Source: Paenibacillus jilunlii (GTDB taxonomy: Bacteria; Bacillota; Bacilli; Paenibacillales; Paenibacillaceae). Taken from it: a DNA stretch of 54,068 nt. The stretch's first letter is position 1, and every line of letters starts with the position of its first letter. The stretch lies in assembly GCF_900102965.1 (NCBI RefSeq), contig NZ_FNGM01000012.1, forward strand, positions 159,473 to 213,540. Direction: 5' to 3'. The notes below the pieces were generated by a model that did no database searches, was not told where the DNA came from, and worked only from the letters and a program-made list of their open reading frames with translations. Position numbers and translations under genes: made by a program. Of this stretch, positions 48,658 through 54,068 are shown one piece after another.

Positions 48658-51600
48658 TTATGGCAGTCTTACCGCCACCACAGCGGCCATTTCTCTGGTC
48701 ACAGCCGATGCCGGGTCGAAGGTTCCGCCGAATCCGGTCATGTAGCCCAGCTCCGTAACTGTTCGGACAGCGGATAACGCATAGTTGCTGATCCGGCCTT
48801 CGTCCGTAAACTTCGCAGCTTGCGGGGCTGCCGCAGAAGCTTTATTTTCCAGCTTGAGTGCTCTTGAAATCATGACAGCCATATCCTGGCGGGAAATGAC
48901 GCCGTTCGGATTAAAGGTTGTGTCTGTGATCCCATCGACAATACCAAGCTCTTTTGCTTTGAGCACTACTCCATAATACCATGCGCCGGTCTTGACGTCG
49001 CTGAATACCGGTGCACTGGTAGCCGCAGACGGCTCGTTATGGGTCAGTCTCAGCAGCAGGGCGGCAAATTCTGCCCGGGTAATCTTCTGCTTCGGCGCAA
49101 AAACCGGACTGTTCCCGCTGATGCCCTCCATCAGCTTCTTACTGTAAGCCTGATGCACGGATTCCAGCGCCCAGGCCGAAATCAGATTCTCATCGGTGAA
49201 CACCGGCCCGCCGGTCACTCCGGAAGGAGAAATGCTGAACAGCTTCGCCTCACCGGCCAGGTAACGGCTATAAGCGGTCAGGGCCAGCAGCGCCTGCTCG
49301 GTGGCTACGCTGTTAGCCGGTTGTCCCTGTGTATGGGCATATCCGCCGTCCGCTTGACGGAAGGAAGCCAGATGGCTGAGCAATCCGCCTTTGGCTTTGA
49401 CAAACCGTGAGTCATTCGGACCAATCCCCGCTGCAGCCAGGGCAATGATGACCTGCGCGGTACTCTCACTATTTTCTACATTCGCCTGCTTGAAGCCGCC
49501 GTCTTCCTGCTGCTGCTGTGACAGCCAGGCAATGGCTTTGTCTACCGCTGCTGCAACAGTTGCCTGACCGGCATGAGCTGAAAGCGCGGTAACTGCCATG
49601 GCAGTGATATCCGGATCAGCTGTTCCGCCTGCGGTCAGCGGGAAGCCGCCGTCTTTGCTTTGAACTTCCAGCAGGGCTTGAACCAGACGTTCTTTGGTCC
49701 ACTTGGCGCCCGAAGGAACTGTATAGGAGCCGCTGTCCAGAGCAATCAGGGCAAAAATGAGACCGTTGCTGCCTTGACTGGTCATGTTGTCATTGTTATA
49801 GATTTTTACAATCAGGTTATAGCCGCCGAAGTTCTGCGGATCTGCACCTGCAGCGGCCACACCCAGTACCAGACGCTCATAGTCCGTAACCTTGCGGAGC
49901 TGGCCCTGGCTGGCTGACAGCTGCTCCTTCACCCCTTCCAGATAAGCAGCAGGCACCTTATAACCCGAGCGGGCCAGCCCTACAGCCTGCCAATCACTCA
50001 GCTCTTCTGCGGCTGTTATCCCTTTTGCTGTAGCGGCTATGTCCTTCTTCAGCTGCTCAGCTTGCGGCTCCCATTTGCTGCGGTCAACTACTGCATAATC
50101 TGTAAAATGGCTGATTTTTCCGGTAATGATACCCGTTTTGGCATCCAGAACGGAAGGAACCGGAATCCAGCGGCCTGTGGCCGGATCGAGCCAAGCCAAA
50201 GCCAGATTGGCCGGATTGCCGGCTTTTACCGGCACTGTGATGGAAAGTTCAACCGGCTTCACAAATTTCGTTCCGTCCGGCCCAAACGTATATAGACCCG
50301 ACACCAGTTCGCCGCGGCTGGAGTTGTTCTCCTTCATAGTGATCTTCACTGTTCCGGAGACTGCCCCCGCCGGAATCAGCAGCTGCACCTCACCGCCGCT
50401 ATCCTTCAAAGCCGCTCCCGCACCGGGAGCAACCTCCTGCTCGAAGACTGCCGTGTTGGCCGTTAATTTTTGACTCAAAGCTGCCGCCTCAGACGCTGTC
50501 ATGGGTGCACCTGAATTTGTAACAGCTGTCGTCTGCCCCACCTGGTTCAGCGGGAGGGTGTTGTCCGCTGCGATGCCGACGCTTCCCGCGCTTCCAGTGC
50601 TTCCTGTGCTTCCAGAGAGACCACCCGTACCCGTCGAAGGAACATCAAAATCTGTCGTATAGTACCAGACAAGCACATCCCCATTGTTCAACTTGTAATC
50701 TCCGGCACTGAACCCTGGATCGCTGCCATTGACGGAATACTTCCATCCGCTTTTTGGTCCCCGGTCAAACTCCTTCAGGCCATCGATAGAAACGACATAC
50801 ATGCTCCCACCGGAGGTTGTCGCAGTCACCCGGCTTCCCAGCTGGCGGATCAGCAGACTGTACGCTGTTTCTCCGGCATTTAGAGCTACTGTGGTGCTGG
50901 ATAGAATAGTCCCCTTCGCACTGTCGCCGATAACCGAAATCGTCGCGGATGCCGGCTGAGGCACCACTACCGAATCAGAAATAGTCAGCGGCTGCGTGTA
51001 GCGGACGATCTTCGGCGTGCTGTCCGCAGCATATCCCGTCACGGCAAGCGTATACGCCCCCGCAGGCAAGCCGCTGGCAATGGTAGCTGCGCCCTTTTCA
51101 TCCGTTGTTACGGTTGTGCTGCCAATGGTCACTTGTACGCCTGCTGCCGGTGTAACCACCGGATCAGAGGTAAAGGTCTTGTCGTTCCATATCCACTGCT
51201 TCTGGGCAACGGTTACCGTGAACGCTTCGCCCGTTTTAGGCTGGGCAGCAGAGAGCGTTACAGAGTTGACAACCTGAGTAGCTCCCCCGCCGTAATAGAC
51301 CAGCACATGATCGGAAGGCTGAAGGACGAAGGCTCCCATCCCCACAGACGGATAAATCCACTCCCCGCCGCGGGAAACCACAAAGCTCCAATACCCGTTA
51401 TATGTTCCGCTCTGAATTCCATTGATGCCCGAGACATAGCTGCCAAAAGAAGACTCTGTAATGTCCAGCGGAATATTGCCGGATGCCGCCAGCTTCTTGA
51501 GGGCGTCCAGCGCGTCAGACGCTTCCAGTGTGCCTTCGGCGATGGAGCCTTGCGGCCCTTCGACAGATACTGTGGCCTTTACATTGAGGGGAGCTACCTT

Positions 51601-53277
51601 AAGCGCCTGCGTATATTTTGCAATCTTGGGCGCCTTGTCTGCAACGTATCCTGTAACGGCAAGTGTATAGTTTCCTGCAGCGAAGCCCTCTGTAAACTCG
51701 GCTTTGCCGTCTTTATCTGTTGTTGCCGTCTTGCCGCCAATCGTCACCTGCACACCGGCGGCACTTGAAGTTACCGGGTTGGAGGCGGAGCCATCCCATA
51801 CCCATGCTTTTTGGGTGACTGTGACGGTAAAGGCTTCACCCTCTCTAGGCAACGCCTTGGAAAGGGCCACTTTATCGACAAGCTGCGTAGTGCTGCCCGT
51901 ATAATAAACCAGCACCCGGTCTGATTCCTTCAGCTTGAAGTCTTTCATTCCTACATCAACGCTTACCCATTCACCGCCACGCGAGACTGCATACATCCAG
52001 CCGTCATAGCCGCCGGTAGCTCCTGCATAGATGCTGCCAATGCCAGTAACATAACTGCCGGACGGATTCGTAATCGGCAGACCATTCGCCGCGGCTACTT
52101 TTTCAAGTGCTTCGAGTACATTTCCTGCGTAGGCGCTGCCTTGGCCCAATGTATTCTCAGGCCCTTCGATTGTCAGCGGCACATAGACCAGCGGATTCTG
52201 CACCACCGGTTTGGAGAAATCATACAGCTTGCCGTTTGCTCCGCCGCTGAACAGATTGTAGGCCACCAGGGCCTGTAGGCCCTGTTCTGTAGCCAGCGCA
52301 TTGGCGCTGCCGCCCTGGTTATGAGCAAAGGCCCCACTGGCCAGCCGGAAGCTCAGCAGCCGTTTTAGCAAATCGGTGTCATTCTTGATGAACTCGCCGC
52401 CCGCAGGGTCCACGCCAAAGGAGGACAGGCCGATTATGGCCTGGGCCGCACTTTCACTGCTGTCCCCGTAGCCGCCGCTGCTGTCCTGCTTGGCTGCCAG
52501 CCAGGCTACTGCTTTTTGTCCCGCGGTCACCGCTGCGGGGTCATTCTTATGCGCAGCAAGCGCAGTCAGCACAATGGCCGTCATATCCGGTTCGCTCGCT
52601 CCCCCTGCGAACAGTGCAAAACCGCCATCGCTATTTTGCTTGGACAGAATTTCGCTCAGCAGCGACGCCTGATTCCATTTGGCATCACCGGGAAGCGTGT
52701 AGCTGCCGGAGTCCAGCGCGAGCAGCGCGTAAACTGGCGCATTTAGCGACTGGCCGCTGATTTTGTCGCTGTTATAGATACGCTCCAGTAAATTGAAGCC
52801 TGCCGCAGAACCGCTGCCGGCAAAATTCGCCGGATCTCCGCCGGCCGCCCTCACGGCTAGCACAATCCGCGCATAATCCGTCACATTCGGGAAGCTGCCT
52901 CCCGCTGTCTGTACTTTCTTCGCTAACGACTGGACATAGCTATCCGGCACCCGGTAGCCCGCCTGGGCCAGCCCGATCGCCTGCCACTCCGACGTTACAC
53001 CGCCGCTGAGTATATATTCTGCAGCCGAATACGTTGCCTGCGAGACAGTTACCTGTCCCCCGGTATCCGCTGCAGCCAAGGAAGCACCAGCTTTTCCTTC
53101 TGCAAAAGTATCTGCAGCATATACTGCGTCCGTGACACTGTCCGTGCCTGTGTTAGCGGTGGTTTCCGCTGCGGCAAAAGCCTGTCCCGCCGGAACCACC
53201 GCTGTACCCGTAACCGAAATTACCAGCAATAAGACCAGACCAAGCACAAAAGACTTGGCAGAATAAAATGTCTTCAT
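48658..53277 (-). CDS. Surface-anchored transcobalamin-like protein (alpha-toroid, DUF4430, SLH)
   Basis: A 1539-residue secreted protein: signal peptide (1-36); alpha-toroid 1 of the prenyltransferase/squalene-cyclase repeat type (about 85-345; QNSDGGFALFAGG, QDSSGGYGDS); DUF4430 copies at about 365-462, 566-665 and 777-875, each with a GGYDGWMY/GYWSF/GWKYSV aromatic strand; Ig-like domains at 468-562 and 670-765; a beta domain near 945-1066; alpha-toroid 2 (about 1085-1345); and three SLH domains (1359-1539) that bind secondary wall polymer. Vertebrate transcobalamin and intrinsic factor combine one alpha-toroid with one such beta domain around B12. A cobalamin riboswitch lies upstream. The ATG at 53277 follows GAGG. 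Confidence 0.9.
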   Translation of the reverse strand: MKTFYSAKSFVLGLVLLLVISVTGTAVVPAGQAFAAAETTANTGTDSVTDAVYAADTFAEGKAGASLAAADTGGQVTVSQATYSAAEYILSGGVTSEWQAIGLAQAGYRVPDSYVQSLAKKVQTAGGSFPNVTDYARIVLAVRAAGGDPANFAGSGSAAGFNLLERIYNSDKISGQSLNAPVYALLALDSGSYTLPGDAKWNQASLLSEILSKQNSDGGFALFAGGASEPDMTAIVLTALAAHKNDPAAVTAGQKAVAWLAAKQDSSGGYGDSSESAAQAIIGLSSFGVDPAGGEFIKNDTDLLKRLLSFRLASGAFAHNQGGSANALATEQGLQALVAYNLFSGGANGKLYDFSKPVVQNPLVYVPLTIEGPENTLGQGSAYAGNVLEALEKVAAANGLPITNPSGSYVTGIGSIYAGATGGYDGWMYAVSRGGEWVSVDVGMKDFKLKESDRVLVYYTGSTTQLVDKVALSKALPREGEAFTVTVTQKAWVWDGSASNPVTSSAAGVQVTIGGKTATTDKDGKAEFTEGFAAGNYTLAVTGYVADKAPKIAKYTQALKVAPLNVKATVSVEGPQGSIAEGTLEASDALDALKKLAASGNIPLDITESSFGSYVSGINGIQSGTYNGYWSFVVSRGGEWIYPSVGMGAFVLQPSDHVLVYYGGGATQVVNSVTLSAAQPKTGEAFTVTVAQKQWIWNDKTFTSDPVVTPAAGVQVTIGSTTVTTDEKGAATIASGLPAGAYTLAVTGYAADSTPKIVRYTQPLTISDSVVVPQPASATISVIGDSAKGTILSSTTVALNAGETAYSLLIRQLGSRVTATTSGGSMYVVSIDGLKEFDRGPKSGWKYSVNGSDPGFSAGDYKLNNGDVLVWYYTTDFDVPSTGTGGLSGSTGSTGSAGSVGIAADNTLPLNQVGQTTAVTNSGAPMTASEAAALSQKLTANTAVFEQEVAPGAGAALKDSGGEVQLLIPAGAVSGTVKITMKENNSSRGELVSGLYTFGPDGTKFVKPVELSITVPVKAGNPANLALAWLDPATGRWIPVPSVLDAKTGIITGKISHFTDYAVVDRSKWEPQAEQLKKDIAATAKGITAAEELSDWQAVGLARSGYKVPAAYLEGVKEQLSASQGQLRKVTDYERLVLGVAAAGADPQNFGGYNLIVKIYNNDNMTSQGSNGLIFALIALDSGSYTVPSGAKWTKERLVQALLEVQSKDGGFPLTAGGTADPDITAMAVTALSAHAGQATVAAAVDKAIAWLSQQQQEDGGFKQANVENSESTAQVIIALAAAGIGPNDSRFVKAKGGLLSHLASFRQADGGYAHTQGQPANSVATEQALLALTAYSRYLAGEAKLFSISPSGVTGGPVFTDENLISAWALESVHQAYSKKLMEGISGNSPVFAPKQKITRAEFAALLLRLTHNEPSAATSAPVFSDVKTGAWYYGVVLKAKELGIVDGITDTTFNPNGVISRQDMAVMISRALKLENKASAAAPQAAKFTDEGRISNYALSAVRTVTELGYMTGFGGTFDPASAVTREMAAVVAVRLP

Positions 53278-53346
53278 CGTTAACCTCTTTCCTTGTCATA
53301 AAATAAATGCTTGTACTGCGTTGCAGTGGACAGCCGAGACAACATA

Positions 53347-53373
53347 AAGACCGCCCTTGTTCAGGGCGGCCAG
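53347..53373 (-). terminator. Hairpin of the cobalamin riboswitch expression platform
   Basis: On the minus strand CCGCCCT (53363-53369) pairs with AGGGCGG (53351-53357) around GAACA, followed by TCTTTATGTT. It lies between the aptamer and the gene and is the probable terminator that B12 binding favours. Confidence 0.65.
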
Positions 53374-53477
53374 GGAAGAATACAAATGTGAAGGCTGCGG
53401 TGCCCGAAGCTCCAGACTTCCTCCATTTGCATATGTTCCGCATTCTTACCCCACGAAGAATAGAAACGTTCACGAAA

Positions 53478-53655
53478 AAGGCAGGTCTCCTGGCTTATGC
53501 CTCATTGCTGCTCTTGGCCTTCCCATCCTTCCCCGGACAGTGGCCGCTCTAAGAACCGCTCCGCATTTACAGTGGCGGGACCGCGCCGGATTTGCACCGT
53601 GCTTCCCTTTTAAGCCGATTTCTGATTCTACACATCGAACCGGCACCTTTCTCTT
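53478..53655 (-). promoter_or_regulatory. Cobalamin (B12) riboswitch
   Basis: On the minus strand the order is AAAGGTGCCGGTTCG (53636-53650), CGGTGCAAATCCGGCGCGG, TCCCGCCACTGTAA, and the B12 box AGCCAGGAGACCTGCC (53480-53495). These are the canonical conserved blocks of the adenosylcobalamin aptamer in the right order and spacing. It lies about 200 bp upstream of the transcobalamin-like surface protein, so that gene should be expressed when B12 is scarce. Confidence 0.96.
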
Positions 53656-54068
53656 AACCTATTAAATTTTAATATCCATAATCATATCTAGTATTCCTTT
53701 GTATGTCTATAGAGAAGCTGTTTCTTAATCCGCTAAAAAGGTTCTGGCGCTCTTCAGCCACTCACCAGCCACTCACCAGCAACCCTCTAAGTAGTTTCTC
53801 TGCTGCCCTATCTGAAAAACTATACTTCACTCTCCACAATTATAGAGAAAAAACCGCACTTAAAAAGCACCTGATTAGCAACAACTCATGACAACGGCAT
53901 TTTTGTCCTTCAAACGAATAGGACTAAGTTACTTCCCGACTCTGTATGCTTCTTAAGCACAATAAAGTGGAGGTTATACTTCCCCAATCCAGAGCAAACT
54001 CAAACGGGGCTATAGCACTCCGCTGAGAAATCAAAGGTACTTTTAACTCTCATTCCGCGCTGGGACCC
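53656..54068. other. 413-bp intergenic region with repeat fragments
   Basis: No gene is supported. CAGCCACTCAC is duplicated at about 53756-53778. At the window edge, GAGAAATCAAAGGTACTTTTAA (about 54026-54047) matches one unit of hairpin array 3, cut off by the end. The promoter of the B12 surface protein should lie near the riboswitch 5' end. Confidence 0.5.

Noticed and set aside
53153..53473. Minus-strand open frame of 106 codons
   Set aside because: It covers the riboswitch expression platform and the out-of-frame start of the surface protein gene.

Overview
The window looks like the chromosome of a Paenibacillus-type Gram-positive bacterium. The evidence is strong GGAGG-like ribosome binding sites, a QoxABCD quinol oxidase, manganese pyrophosphatase PpaC, S-layer-homology anchoring, copper-amine-oxidase-like stalk domains on several secreted proteins, and sporulation-kinase-like sensors. 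No rRNA, tRNA, phage or insertion sequence transposase is visible.

Layout. 1-786 holds two tandem arrays of hairpin repeats with a 51-bp period. 787-2278 carries a Gfo/Idh/MocA oxidoreductase and a small protein. 2410-7609 holds a degenerate isoprenyl-synthase-fold enzyme, a peptide precursor with a nitrile-hydratase-like (NHLP) leader, and two tandem paralogous membrane histidine kinases on the opposite strand. 7873-12184 has an acidic protein, a fluoride riboswitch driving a CLC-F exporter, an MFS pump and a secreted cyclophilin. 12300-21633 holds housekeeping genes: leucine dehydrogenase, Rrf2 plus nitroreductase with a visible operator, PpaC, an AAC(3)-like acetyltransferase, an MhqO-like dioxygenase, a HAD phosphatase and a WecA/TagO-like transferase. 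22489-28878 is a nucleic-acid repair block: Mug and KptA, then Pnkp, Hen1 and RlaP, the last three behind a terminator that sits just before rlaP. 29299-32616 is a GntR/ABC transporter operon. 32975-35460 is an MFS pump and its divergent TetR regulator with three operators. 35642-41172 holds a polysaccharide deacetylase and qoxABCD. 41716-43179 is a chemoreceptor that has lost its signalling tip.

43672-53655 is a vitamin B12 capture and import locus. A cobalamin riboswitch precedes a 1539-residue surface protein built from two alpha-toroids, three DUF4430 domains and three SLH domains, an architecture like vertebrate transcobalamin or intrinsic factor. A DUF4430 lipoprotein and a complete ECF transporter (T, fused A-A', S) follow. 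The likely chain is surface capture, hand-over through the lipoprotein, and ECF import, with the whole locus flanked by inverted copies of a repeat element.

A theme across the window is intergenic repeats. At least five sequence-unrelated families share a spacing of about 51 bp. Some form tandem hairpin arrays, others form elements with two direct units followed by two inverted units. I do not recognise them as a described family.
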